Source: Sarcophilus harrisii (Eukaryota > Chordata > Mammalia > Dasyuromorphia > Dasyuridae). Taken from it: a DNA stretch of 64,000 nucleotides. Below are positions 22,510 to 45,204 of this stretch, in pieces (the stretch's first letter is position 1; the number at the start of each line of letters is the position of its first letter). The notes below the pieces were generated by a model. That model was not told where the DNA came from. It saw only the letters and a list, made by a program, of their open reading frames with translations, and did no database searches. The position numbers and the translations under genes were made by a program. The DNA lies in contig NC_045426.1 in assembly GCF_902635505.1 (NCBI RefSeq), forward strand, positions 360,889,138 to 360,953,137. Direction: 5' to 3'.

Positions 22510-23124
22510 GTAGGAATTGAGAATTGGAAAGGGTCTTTGAAATCTCATTTAAAATACTGAGTGATCTCTACATTGTACTCAGTTCTAATGTTCTAGAATT
22601 ACGAAAATAATTCATACTTTATATTATTTACTTATTTAGAATGACCTCTACAAGTTAGAATCAATTAATGAAGTTTTACTAAGCTATTTTTAAAAATAGA
22701 ATTCTCTTGTAAGAGACTTAAAAGCATTTTCAAATTGGATGAAGAATTGGAGAAACAAAATAGAATGGGAGAACAAAGATTTTGTGTTGTCCTAAAACCC
22801 ACCCCAGGTACGTCACCTTCTGAGTGAAGGTTTTTAGGAGACAGTTTTGTTGGATAAGATGACTGTGCATATTTGGGATTTTTTAAATTTATTTTTCTTT
22901 TTTTTAGATTTCAAAAGTAGCAGGTAGAAGACTTTGCTTAAAAGGGAAGTATCCTATCTGTACTCTACATCTGTGATTGCTAGTTGTATTTCTATCCTTC
23001 ACTAACAAATTGTTGACAAAAGATTGTATGTCTGTGGTCAAAGGGAGATCCCAGCTAAGGCTAAAGAAGCACTCTTCCAGGAGGAACTTCTGAAAGGTTC
23101 AAAAATGCTGTAGTTTTCATGGAT
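22510..23124. other. Unassigned DNA
   Basis: No gene or named repeat recognised in this stretch. Confidence 0.3.
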
Positions 23125-23129
23125 GGAAA

Positions 23130-23375
23130 AAATACTGAGAGGCAGCTTTGTTTAGTGGATTTGGTGCTCGTTTAAATTGGGGCCAGAAAAATGTGGTTTC
23201 AGATTCTACTTTTGGTATTTGCTAATCACTTAACTGCCCTGAGCCTCAGTTTGCTCATCTAGAAAATTGATTAAAAAATAAACAATCTCTGCCTTATAGG
23301 GTTGTTTGTAATAGTCAACAGAGTTAAACTATGAAAAGCACTATGTACCTGTTAGTTATTCTAATCACACCAATA
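23130..23375 (+). mobile_element. CORE/MIR-type SINE, plus
   Basis: GAGAGGCAGCTTTGTTTAGT, then CTAATCACTTAACTGCCCTG, CCTCAGTTTGCTCATCTAG and CTGCCTTATAGGGTTGTTTG with a 3' part TATGAAAAGCACTATGTACC. Diverged but in order. Confidence 0.65.
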
Positions 23376-23539
23376 AAATTCTACCTCTGCTTACATAACT
23401 GCATACTGTATAACTAGGTGATATCCCATAGATACTGAAAATCCTACAATATGTAAGCCAAATGGTTCAAATAGTCATTTAAAATGCATTCATTCAAATA
23501 TAATCTTCTATGCTCAGAATCTTGTACTGGAACACATTC

Positions 23540-23870
23540 AAAAATTACATAAGATATGGCCCATTTCCTTACATAGGTAACAGTCACTGGGGGGATGATA
23601 CAAAGACAGTTATTTTACACAATATTACATGATAAGCGCAATGGAGAGTCGCAAGACAAAGTGCTTTGGGAGAGAGTGAATTCTGTGGAGGAATGCATAG
23701 AATATTGAGGAGAGTGAGATCAGGGAAGGCTTCCTGAAAGAGGTGACATGTGATTTAGACTTAGAAGGTTGGGGTAGGAATTAGAATCTGAAAAGGTGGA
23801 AGTAGGGCATTGCAAACCTAGGAAACAGCTTAGGTAGGGGTTTGAGGAAAAGTAGATAGTTGGTACATGG
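23540..23870. repeat. Marsupial repeat fragment, GGGAAGGCTTCCTG type
   Basis: CAGGGAAGGCTTCCTGAAAG and GTGACATGTGATTTAGACTT are phrases of the long repeat also seen at 18135 and 27050. Family not assigned. Confidence 0.4.
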
Positions 23871-24129
23871 GTAGGGGAAAAGAAGAGAATAAACAAGCTT
23901 GGCAATTTGAAATCAACAAATTTAACTTTCATCCATTATTTAAGTGATGATTTAAAAGAAGATAAGCTATGAAGTTATAGAAGACATTTAAAATAAGGGA
24001 GAAAATTAGAAAATGAAAACAAGAAAGCAGAATGTTAATTTTCACAGGATCAGGTTAAGGATTCTTCTCTGTGAGTCCAACATTGTTCTTAGATCTCTGC
24101 TCCTCCTTGTGCCTCTAGGACATCTGTGC

Positions 24130-24180
24130 CTCTCCCCCCCACTGTCTCTGTCTCTCACACATATACACATATTCACACAA

Positions 24181-24249
<69 letters not shown>

Positions 24250-25130
24250 CTCTCTCTCACATATACATTCTCTATTTCTCTGTCTCTGTTTCTGTCTCTC
24301 TCCACACAGTCATACGCAACTTTCCCTTTCCTTCACTCACATTCTTCTCTTACACAAGCATTCTCTGTCTCTGTCTCTCTATGTCCTTTTCTTTCTATAT
24401 CTCTCTCTTTGTCTTTGTCTCTCTCCTCCCTCTTTCTCTCACATACATTTTTTCAGTATCTGTGTCTCTGAGTCTGTCTCTGTCTTTGTCTCTCTCTCTT
24501 CCTCTCTCACATACATCCTTTCTGTATCTATGTCTCTGGGTCTGTCTCTGTATATCTATCTTTGTCTTTCTATCCCTGTCATTTTGTCTCTCTGTCTATG
24601 TCTCTCTCTGTATCTCTCTTTCTTTCTCTCCTTTCTCTCACACACATTTTTTTCATCTCTGATGTCTCTGAGTCTGTCTCTCTGTGTATCTGTCTGTCTT
24701 TCTATCTCTATCTCTGTCTGTTTTTCTCTCACATTCTTCTTTCTGTATCTGTGTCTCTGAGTCTGTCTTTGTCTCTCTGTGTATGTCTGTCTTTCTATCT
24801 CTGTCTGTCTCTCTGTTTTCTTTCTCACATTCTTCTTTCTGTATCTGTGTCTCTGAATCTGTCTCTGTCTTTCTGTGTATCTGTCTCTTTGTCCTTCTGT
24901 TTATGTCTTTCTTTGTCTCTGTCTCTCTTCCCTCTTTCTCTCATACCTACACATCCTTCTTGTATCTGTCTTTCTAAGTCTCTCTCTCTCACACACACTT
25001 TCTTTCCCGTTTCCCTCTTACATATACTCCTCCCATGCCCCTCCCTCCTTCTCTTTCTCCCTCCCTCATTCCTTCTCCTCCCTGTCCCCCTCCTTGTCCC
25101 TGCTCCAAGGCACAGAACTCTGAGGCTGTA
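24130..25130. repeat. 1 kb polypyrimidine array, (TC)n plus ~100 bp minisatellite
   Basis: A near-continuous pyrimidine-rich plus strand. It starts with a pure (CT)n tract (24183-24230). A degenerate unit of about 90-110 bp follows, containing CTGTATCTGTGTCTCTGA and GTCTGTCTCTGTC, with CACATTCTTCTTTCTG boundaries, repeated at about 24450, 24515, 24660, 24735 and 24830. Open frames of up to 189 codons on both strands are low-complexity Leu/Ser or Arg/Glu strings caused by the repeat, not genes. Confidence 0.85.
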
Positions 25131-25734
25131 AAGAAGTGGATATGGGAGAAGCTTCAAAGGCACTGTGGTCTCACCACAAGTGCCATGGCCAGCACACTCT
25201 CAGCATGATAGAAATGAGACCATTACTTAAACCAATTAGGGCAGTGGAAAAGAAAAAGTGAAGGAAAAATCAGCCACGTCTAGGCACAAATAGATTTGTA
25301 GCTGTCCAGGGCCTTGAAATAGAATGAAGAATTTGAATTGAAGGTGAAAGGGGATGGGGACAGGAGGGAAGGAAGGAAGGAAGGAATGTGAAGGAATCAC
25401 GAGGTACCAGTGGTAAACAAGGGACATCTTGCAAGGACTTTTTAAAAAATTTTTAGCTGGTATGAATCTGAGCAGGAAAGCTAAGGTTATCAGAGAGAGA
25501 ACTGAATACTGTGAAGGTCTGTGAAGGAGAAATGGCAGATTTTTCTTATGTTTTGAAGGGTAAAGAACGGAAGACTGGGGTGTTGACTGAAAAAATCCCT
25601 CAAAGGAGGGGTCCAAAATAGCCTCTTTGGGACAAGTTCCCTAGCTAATTACACACAAACACATCTGTAGAGAGGTTATTATGAAAGTATTTCACAGTCT
25701 CTGTGCTAATGATTAGTCACTAAGTCTTAGATGA
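25131..25734. other. Spacer between facing pyrimidine and purine arrays
   Basis: About 600 bp of mixed sequence. It holds a GAAGGAAG run at 25368-25384 and one long minus-strand open frame (25236-25616, 126 codons) without family resemblance. No recognised repeat. Confidence 0.4.
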
Positions 25735-25807
25735 AGGGGAGAGAGGGGAAGGGAGGGAGGGAGTGGCATGGGAGGAGTGTACATAAGAGGGGGATGGGAA
25801 AGAAAGG

Positions 25808-25857
<50 letters not shown>

Positions 25858-26265
25858 GGCAGATACAAAAAAGAATGTATATGAGAGGAAAAGAAAGGGG
25901 GGAGAGAGAGACAGAGACAGAATGAGAGAGAGAGCTAGAGACAGAGACAAAGCTAGAGAGACTGAGAGAGACAGATACAGAAAGAATGTGTATGTGTGAG
26001 AGAGACTAAGAAGGAGACAGACAGAAACAAAGATACACAGAGAAATGTAGAACAGAGAGGCAAAGAGACAGAAGGACAAAGACAAATATAAGAGTAAGAA
26101 AATCTGAGAGAGTAGTAGCCAGAGGCAGAGAGACAAAGAGACAGAGATAGAAAGACAATGACAGATACATAGAGACAGACAGAGAATGCTTGTGTGAGAG
26201 AGAGGGAGAATAGGGAAGAATGTGTGTGTGAAGGAAGAGGAAAGTTGTGTGTGACTGTGTGAAAG
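25735..26265. repeat. Polypurine array, inverted relative to 24130-25130
   Basis: Plus strand is GA-rich, with a pure (GA)n tract at 25812-25852. Its left edge (GAGTGGCATGGGAGGAGTGT, then a poly-G/A block and GGGAAAGAAAGGGTGTGAGA) is the reverse complement of the right edge of the pyrimidine array (TCTTTCCC, ACTCCTCCCATGCCCCTCCC at about 25001-25050). The two arrays are therefore arms of an imperfect inverted repeat. Confidence 0.8.
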
Positions 26266-26477
26266 AATTATTTGCAAATATAATGGTTTATTCTTTTCAC
26301 CAATAATAGCTACTCTAAGAAATTGGGTTACAACTATACACATGTCTGTCTTCTAATGGACTAAATGTTGTTGGTGATCAGGATTATTAATAAATGATAA
26401 AAAAATAAAGACAGAAAATGTCAGTATCTAATACTAAGGCATTCATACCATTAAGAAATGTATATAATGCTGTAAAG

Positions 26478-26615
26478 AGGTCAGCTAGGTGGTGCAGTGG
26501 ATAGAGTACTGGCCCTGAATTCAGAAGGACCTGAGTTCAAAGCCAAACTCAGCCACTAACACTTCCTAGCTGTGTGACACAGGGCCAATCCCATTTGTCT
26601 CAAAAATAAAATAAA
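26478..26615 (+). mobile_element. tRNA-type SINE, plus, with target duplication
   Basis: GGTCAGCTAGGTGGTGCAGT, GGATAGAGTACTGGCCCTGA, ACACTTCCTAGCTGTGTGAC and an A-rich tail. Target duplications ATAATGCTGTAAAG (26464-26477) and ATAATTCTGTAAAG (26616-26629) differ at one base. Confidence 0.9.
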
Positions 26616-27049
26616 ATAATTCTGTAAAGTGATTAAAGAAAGCTTTTCCCTCCCCAAGCAGAGGTGCATCTGACCTCATACTTAAAATAGAATAGGAAAA
26701 AAAAAAAGTAGTTTAAAGAGCTAGGAGACAATATAAATCTTAGATTTCCTTGTGTCTTAAATTTTCATTTTGGTTCTTCCTGTGCTGATACTGTGTCTAC
26801 ATCTTATCTGAGGCCAATAGCTACATCCTTTCAGCTCAAAGAAATCTTGAATATATCTGCAGTGTCCAAAATAGTAATGCCCATAGCAGGGATCAGAAGG
26901 ACATCCTGGTACTAATCCAGGAGCTGACTCTAGACTTCTCAGGAGTCATAAGCCACAAAAGGAGACAGATGGCTATACATTCTTATTTCCCCATAGATTA
27001 AGTGGGGGTGGGGTGGGAAGAGGGAGACACTTCTTTCTTCAAGTCAATA

Positions 27050-27330
27050 TAATTCCTCTCACATTTATGAAGTTCTTAGCATGGAGGGGAGCACAGATCC
27101 TGCTGTCAAGGAGTTTACTGCCTAATTAAAAGTGGGAGTGAAAATAACAAGGACAAGAAGAAGTGCCTGAGAAACCTGAAGTATAAGGGAGACTGAGAGA
27201 AATACAAAAAAGGAGAAATGGGCAAATACGTGAGAATGGGGAGGAGGGAAAGAGAGATCACTTTCACATGGGGATGAGAGAAGAGAGGGAGGGCTTCAAG
27301 GAAGAGACAACATCTGAGTTGAGTCTGAAA
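27050..27330. repeat. Marsupial repeat fragment
   Basis: TTTATGAAGTTCTTAGCATG, CCTGCTGTCAAGGAGTTTAC and GAGGGCTTCAAGGAAGAGAC, degraded copy of the repeat class at 18135-18290. GA-rich. Confidence 0.4.
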
Positions 27331-27760
27331 TCATACAATCTCACTGTGCAAAAGGGACCTCAGCAGCCATACAAGATAGAGAACCGATTCTACAACATTC
27401 ATCACTAGTGAGTTATCATCCAACCTTTACTCATCACTAGTGAGGGAGGGTCTCCACCTCTCTTCCCCTCTTCCCAGGCATCTTATTCCATGTTGCAAAT
27501 AGTTCTAATTGTTGGGAAGTTTTTTTAAAAATTATACGGATCTGAAATTTCTACATGTGGCTCTTAGTTTTTCCTCTGGGAGCAAGCAGAAAAAGTCCTG
27601 TCTTCTTTCTGTGACAATCTTTCAAACACTTGAAAACAGCCATCCTACCAAGTTTTCTCCAGATTAAACAGTCCCTATTTCTTCAGCTGATAGTTCCTCT
27701 GGAGTCTTCCTGAAAACTCAGTATTTTATCGATTTTCATACATTCACCTGTCTCTTAGTT
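27331..27760 (-). mobile_element. CR1/L3-clade LINE 3' end, minus
   Basis: Plus strand reads GGAAGTTTTTTTAAAAATTA, GGCTCTTAGTTTTTCCTCTG, GCAAGCAGAAAAAGTCCTGT, TTTCAAACACTTGAAAACAGC and CAGATTAAACAGTCCCTATT, the antisense of the CR1/L3 3' end seen in plus orientation at 62395-64000. Old and diverged. Confidence 0.65.
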
Positions 27761-28200
27761 ATTATTTTAGTAACTATCATTTTGGAATCCAATGGGTTTT
27801 TAATTCTGGTTCACAAGCAACATCTTTGCTACTAAATGTCCCTACTAAAATATTCTTCTTTTTTGTTTCCTCTTCCTGGAAGGCATCCCTTAATCTCTTA
27901 ACTCCTATTTACATAGTGTTTTCTTATATATATTAAAACTCATTCACTTGGATTATTTTAGTCTTTCTATTAAAACTCTCATTTCCCTCTGGGGCAATCC
28001 AATGCCCCCAGTTAGTGGATGTCAAAATATCTAGATACCTCTGACTTTATAGATATTGTCTCATTTTCTCCATCAATCTTAGAGGAAGAGATATCATTCT
28101 TTTTCACCTTCCAATTGGACTCCTCCACTAGTGTTCTTCCTTCCCACCTCCTGTATTCCCAGTGATTGTCTTCAATTTTCAGTCTCTGATTCCTCCTCTT
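27761..28200. other. Unassigned DNA
   Basis: No recognised repeat or gene. Confidence 0.3.
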
Positions 28201-28590
28201 CTTTTTTTTTTTTAAACATGCTCAAGTCTCTTCGTATCTTAATGAAAGAGACACAGAAACAGACATAGAGAGACAGAGAAAAACAGACACAGAGATAGAA
28301 ACACAGAGAGACTGAGACAGACAGACATTCAGAGACAGAGAGAAATAGAGCTAGAGAGAGGCTCTGTCTTTTTTTTTTTTTTTTCAGAGAAGTAAACACA
28401 CAGAGTCAGAGAGAAACAGATGTAGGGAAACAGAGACAGAGAGAAACAGAGACACACAGAGACTGAGACAGAGAGAAAGAGGCAGACAAAGAGACAGAAA
28501 GAAACAGTGACAGAGACATATACAGAAATAGAGAGAAAGAGAGACATAGAGCGATAAACACAAACTGAGTCAGAGAGAGATAGATAGAGA
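28200..28590. repeat. GA-rich array with two poly-T interruptions
   Basis: GAGACAGAG/AGACACAGA-type purine-rich repeat. T runs at about 28202-28213 and 28369-28384 each precede a short ACATG/CAGAGAAGTAAACACAC block, suggesting a duplicated unit of about 165 bp. Open frames here are repeat shadows. Confidence 0.7.
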
Positions 28591-28984
28591 GATTTCTAAC
28601 TATCTGCTTCTAACTAACTTTCTATTTTTCTACCATGGTAATTTCAACTCATTGAGAACAGGTACTGATTCCATATTGGTATCTGATCTATCCCCTAGCA
28701 CCAAAGTCTGCTAAACAAAAACAATGCTTTTCAATTAGTAGGCACTTAATACATATTTCTTGAATTGTTGTTACTGAATCTTTTTGTTGGCAGACTTATC
28801 ACGTAAGTAGTTGACAATCATGACCACCCATTCCTTCCTTAAAATTTTAAAAGCTAGTGTCCTTCATCACTATCATACTGAAACAACACTCTTAAAAGAA
28901 CCTTCTAAATGAATCTCAATACTTATTCTCTTTTTTCCCCACATTCTCCTCACTATATTTTTATTAATTAAAAAGTGGATAATG

Positions 28985-29350
28985 ATTCAAATTGTTATTG
29001 TTTAATCGTTTTTAGTCATATACAACTCTTCATGACCTCATTTAGGGTTTTTTTTCTTTTTGTATTTATTCTATTTATTTTATATTTTCCCCCCAGTTAC
29101 ATAAAAAAAAAAAGGTTTTTTACATTTGTTTTAAAAATGAGTTCCATTTTTTTGTTCTGATTTTTCTTGTGTAGCATGATAAATGTGGAAATATGTATAG
29201 AAGAATTGCACATGTTTAACATATATTAGATTTCTTGCTGTCTAGAGGATAAGGATGGAGGAAAAGGAGAGAGAAAAATTTGGAACACAAGGTATTGCAA
29301 GGGTGAAATTAGCTTTGCATGTATTTTGAAAATAAAAAGCTATTATTAAA
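28985..29350. mobile_element. SINE stub and L1 3' fragments
   Basis: A minus-strand SINE stub (AACTCTTCATGACCTCATTT, 28985-29045) is followed by T-rich antisense L1 tail text. From about 29160 comes a plus-strand L1 3' UTR (TTAGATTTCTTGCTGTCTAG, TTTGGAACACAAGGTATTGC, AATAAAAAGCTATTATT). A mosaic of old insertions; boundaries are approximate. Confidence 0.5.
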
Positions 29351-29786
29351 AAATTTAAATTTTTGAGTTCTAAGTTCTCTCCCTTATCCCCACCCACAAT
29401 TAAGAAGTCACATGTGAAATTATGTAAATTTCTATAAAAGTCAAATCATGTTATTCTCCTCTTTGACAGCAGCGTTTTGTCAGCAGCATTGTCAGTGACA
29501 CTCATTTCTTGCCTTGTCTTATCTCTTGGGGAACCATTTCTTCTGCAATAGTTCTACTTCTCTGATTTCTCCGGTTTTGTGATTCTTACTCCTTTTACTT
29601 CAATTGTGGATGACAACCAAAGCTCAGTTTAATGCTTCACCTTTTCCTGTCTTTATTCATTAAAAGTTATATTCACTTAGGGCTTCAATGAGGCTCATGC
29701 TGTTAACTCACAAATTCACATCTTTAGTCTCAACCTGATATTTTAAGTAGTATATCCCATCATTATTTCAAATTAAAATTGTGAAT
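29351..29786. other. Unassigned DNA
   Basis: T-rich sequence with no recognised gene. The left part could be old L1 tail text. Confidence 0.3.
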
Positions 29787-29801
29787 TTGGGCATAGTTCT
29801 T

Positions 29802-30034
29802 TTAAAAAAAAATTTATTATAGCTTTTTTTATTGACAAAGCATATGCATGGGTAATTTTTCAACATTAACTAACCCTTGCAAAAACTTCTGTTCCAACTT
29901 TTCCCCTCCTTTCCTCCACCCCTTCCCCTAGATGGCAGGCAGTCCCATACATGTTAAATATGTTAAAATATATGTTAAATACAATACATGTATATATATT
30001 TATACAGTTATCTTGCTGCACAAGAAAAACCGGA
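29802..30034 (-). mobile_element. Very short L1 3' end, minus
   Basis: 5'-truncated L1 consisting of the 3' UTR only (TATGCATGGGTAATTTTTCA, CCCTTCCCCTAGATGGCAGG, CTTGCTGCACAAGAAAAAC). Target duplications TTGGGCATAGTTCTT (29787-29801) and TTGGGTATAGTTCTT (30035-30049), one mismatch. Confidence 0.85.
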
Positions 30035-30139
30035 TTGGGTATAGTTCTTAAATACTCAGGTTTCGTTTATAAAATTGGATTTTGAGATTTTTCTAAATTG
30101 TGACATGTGTTTAAGTATCTAGAACCAAGCTCATGAGAA

Positions 30140-30345
30140 GCAGCCAGAATTAGGTAGTGGATAGATAGACAGTCAAGAAGTCCTGGGGTTCAATTGGACC
30201 TCTGACACCCACTGGCTGCATGACCTCAGGCAAGTCACTTAACTTCTCAGTGTTCTAGGTAGCTCTTGAAATCTATAAATTACTGAACTATTGCTGGTCT
30301 GAATTAGTAAGGAGAATTTCCTCACTGGAATTCTTTACACAAAGG
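30140..30345 (+). mobile_element. CORE-type SINE, plus
   Basis: GGTAGTGGATAGATAGACAG, ACCTCAGGCAAGTCACTTAA and GGAGAATTTCCTCACTGGAA. The same 3' half is present in the SINE at 37160-37365. Confidence 0.65.
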
Positions 30346-30430
30346 AAATCATAGATTTAGAAGGAAATCCAAACTCTTTATTTTCCTCTGTCTCCCAACT
30401 GGATTCCCCTTCCTAATTTTTAAATTAAAA

Positions 30431-30438
30431 AAAATATA

Positions 30439-30498
<60 letters not shown>

Positions 30499-30506
30499 TA
30501 TATATA
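30431..30506. repeat. (TA)n microsatellite
   Basis: About 76 bp of almost pure TA ending in a short (CA)n stretch, 450 bp upstream of the first predicted MRO exon. The open frame across it is a microsatellite shadow. Confidence 0.95.
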
Positions 30507-30966
30507 TTCTTTTAGTTTCCCAAGCTTTGAAATCATTATCTCTTCCTCCTTCTTATACTTCAGTAATCAATTTCATTCCTTCTTCCAGCTCTTCTATTCA
30601 ATTATGGACTTTTCCCCTCTACATTCAGGCCCTCATAAGATCCAAATTACTGTAAATGCCTTTAATTTTTTTTCCTTCCCTCTAATCTTTTCAATCTATC
30701 TTGTATAATTCGTGGGACAGTGGAAGGGCTTCAGATTTTAAAGCTGTTATTTATTTTTTTTAACAGTGATTATTTATACTAAGTAACTATCAGAGTACTC
30801 GGTGTCCTGTTTTGTAAACTAAAGGCTCCTCCAATGAGGTTATGAGAAGGGAGTTCTAGGACAAATTTTAGGAGTTTCCAGCATCCCTGATGTGGTTTAA
30901 TAGGCTGCTGCTGCCATCTGGTGCTTTCATGAGGAAAGTTATGTACAATATATTTTGCTGCAGAAA

Positions 30967-43026
<12,060 letters not shown>

Positions 43027-43380
43027 ACACAGAGCATCATAAAGGAAGGGTTTTAATGATCAGATGTCCTGGATTCTCATCATTTTATTCATCTGAATTC
43101 ATATCCCATTTACCACTACATAGTGAGGTGAAAAAACAAACCCAATGTTTGTTGTGATAGCAATTGGTGGTAATTATTTCTACAAATTACAGTATGTAAA
43201 AATTGAATAATTAAATCAAACTTGGTACCTCTGAAGACTTTCAAAAAGACCTTTATAATGCAAATCATCTAGACTAGCTCATCCAGTTTATATAATAAAT
43301 CATTTTGTCTTTATACATTTTTATTGCAAATGTTATTTTTAGAGTGACATGCAAATAAATATTTAAAAATTTTAAGCACT
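43027..43380 (+). promoter_or_regulatory. MRO 3' UTR and candidate poly(A) signals
   Basis: No further open frame after the stop. AATAAA hexamers lie at 43294-43299 and 43354-43359; an ATTAAA lies near 43210. Cleavage shortly after one of these is likely; which is used cannot be told from sequence alone. Confidence 0.55.
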
Positions 43381-43664
43381 TATAAATTCTATTTTTATTT
43401 CTTTGTACTGTTTTGGTATATTTCCATTTTCATAATTTACCTTTTATTCTTTCCAAATATAAGCTTTCTTCACTTCAACATAAGTGTAACTCTTACCATA
43501 GCTTACCCCTTTCAAGCTCTCTAAAGTCAACTGTTTAAAAATAAATTTTGGTTGTAAAATCTTCGTAAAACATAATAACTATGTATCACACATAGGACAA
43601 TTAAAATGATTTAAAATTTTAATTTCTATGTAGATGGATTAATGACATTTTATTCAATTCAGTG

Positions 43665-43765
43665 CATTTTTATTAAACCATTTTCTACGTGCAAGCCAAA
43701 GCATATGTAAATATAAAAATGCAACATCCTCCCTCAAGGAGCTTATATTCTGTGAAGCTGCTTAC
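43665..43765. repeat. Marsupial repeat fragment
   Basis: TTATTAAACCATTTTCTACG and CCTCAAGGAGCTTATATTCT, 18135-18290 class. Confidence 0.45.
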
Positions 43766-43859
43766 ATTTTTATATTCTGCTGGTTCAGTTTACATTTCAA
43801 GCCTAGCTCCTTTCTTTAAGTAAAAAAAAAATTTAATAGGTTGAGATTTTAAGAGATAG

Positions 43860-44036
43860 TGTACTTCTGGAGAACACTACATGGTCCTGAATCAGATCCT
43901 AACTCTTCTATTTGTTGTTTGTATGAACTTGAGCAAATCATTCCCATCTCTGAAGCCTTAGTTTTCTGTTTTTACAATGAGGAGACTGGACTAGAAGACT
44001 TCTAAATTCTCTGTTAGTTCTAAATCTATGATTTTA
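43860..44036 (+). mobile_element. MIR-type SINE, plus
   Basis: CTTGAGCAAATCATTCCCAT, CTTAGTTTTCTGTTTTTAC and AGGAGACTGGACTAGAAGAC preserve the MIR order. Confidence 0.55.
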
Positions 44037-44087
44037 GGAGTAGATGTTAGCGATCTTCTCATCCACACTCTCGTTTTACTACTGAGG

Positions 44088-44735
44088 AGGGCAGCTGGGT
44101 GGCACATTGGAGAAAACATCAGGCTTGGAGTTAGGAAGATGAGAATACAATTCTGGCCTCATATATTTAGTAGCTGTGTGACCCTAACCAAATCACTTTA
44201 CTCTGTTGAAACAGGTTTGAATCATCTCATTGTTGAAAAGAGCCATATCCATAACAGCTAATCATAGCATAATCTTGTTATTGCTGTGTACAATGATCTC
44301 CTGGTTCTATTCACTTCACTTGTCATCAGTTCATGTAAGTCTCTCCAGACCTTTCTGAAATGATTCTGCTGGTCATTTCTTAGAGAACAATAATGTTCCA
44401 TAACATTCATAGACCATAACTTATTCAGCCATTCTCCAATTAATGGGCATCCACTCAGCCACTACAAAAAAGGCTGCCACAAACATTTTTGTACATGTGG
44501 GTCCTTTTCCCTTTTTTATGATCATTTTGGGATACAGATCCAGTAGAGAAACTGTTGGATCAAACTAGTTTCATTGCCCTTTGGGCATTCAACCTTGTTT
44601 ACCTTAGTTTCTACATCTATAAAATGAACTGGAGAAGAAAATGGCAAACCACTTCAGTTTCTTTGCCAAGGAAACTTCAAATAAGGTCACAAAAATTTGG
44701 ACATGACTGAAACAATCCAACAACTACAATTTCCT
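44088..44735 (+). mobile_element. CORE/MAR1-like SINE split by an L1 piece
   Basis: Left half 44088-44215 (GGCAGCTGGGTGGCACATTG, TAGCTGTGTGACCCTAACCA) and right half about 44596-44735 (TAGTTTCTACATCTATAAAA, CAAACCACTTCAGTTTCTTT, GACATGACTGAAACAATCC) are contiguous in other copies of this SINE. Confidence 0.8.
44216..44595 (-). mobile_element. L1 ORF2/3' fragment inside the SINE
   Basis: Antisense L1 text from ATCATCTCATTGTTGAAAAG through CCATTCTCCAATTAATGGGC to CAGATCCAGTAGAGAAACTG. It lacks the 3' UTR tail, so the insertion was truncated at both ends or the tail was lost. Confidence 0.8.
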
Positions 44736-44869
44736 ACTTAAATTGCACTTCAGTGAAGTTTAATCTGTATGGAATGCAACTGTAGGTTCTCTGAATATTC
44801 TATTCATTTCTATGTCTTGGTGCCTAATACAATATTTGCTTAACAAATGACCCATCAGAACTTTCAGTG

Positions 44870-45200
44870 ATTCCTTAGGGTCTATTGAATAAAATCTAGT
44901 CTGGTATTCAAGGTCCTCCAAGGTATTCTTTAAACTTTTTCACTACTCACTTTCAGAATACTTTATTTCCTATTGGACTAATCATTCCAATTTCTCGTAC
45001 TCTTTTATCTTTAATCATGGCATTTCATCTATGTGGAATGTACTCATTCTCCCCTCCTCCCCCAACCTATTCTGTTTGCTAAATTCCTATCCACTGCCCT
45101 TCAGGAGCAGCTCAAACTTCACCTGTTCTGTGACACTTTCACTGATAATCCCAGCTAGAATTGTTCTTTTCCCTCTCCACTCAAATCCTGACTTTTAATA
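44870..45200 (+). mobile_element. L2-type LINE 3' fragment, plus
   Basis: GTGATTCCTTAGGGTCTATT, AGGTCCTCCAAGGTATTC, CATTTCATCTATGTGGAATG and CACTTTCACTGATAATCCCA follow the L2 3' region order seen also at 1500-1876 and 51130-52135. Confidence 0.55.
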
Positions 45201-45204
45201 GTTG

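Noticed and set aside
24013-25163. Long overlapping open frames (up to 189 codons) on both strands
   Set aside because: They are Leu/Ser/Val or Arg/Glu strings translated from a CT/GA repeat, open in several frames on both strands at once. No protein family resemblance.
25720-26343. 207-codon minus-strand frame
   Set aside because: Shadow of the GA array; composition explained by the repeat.
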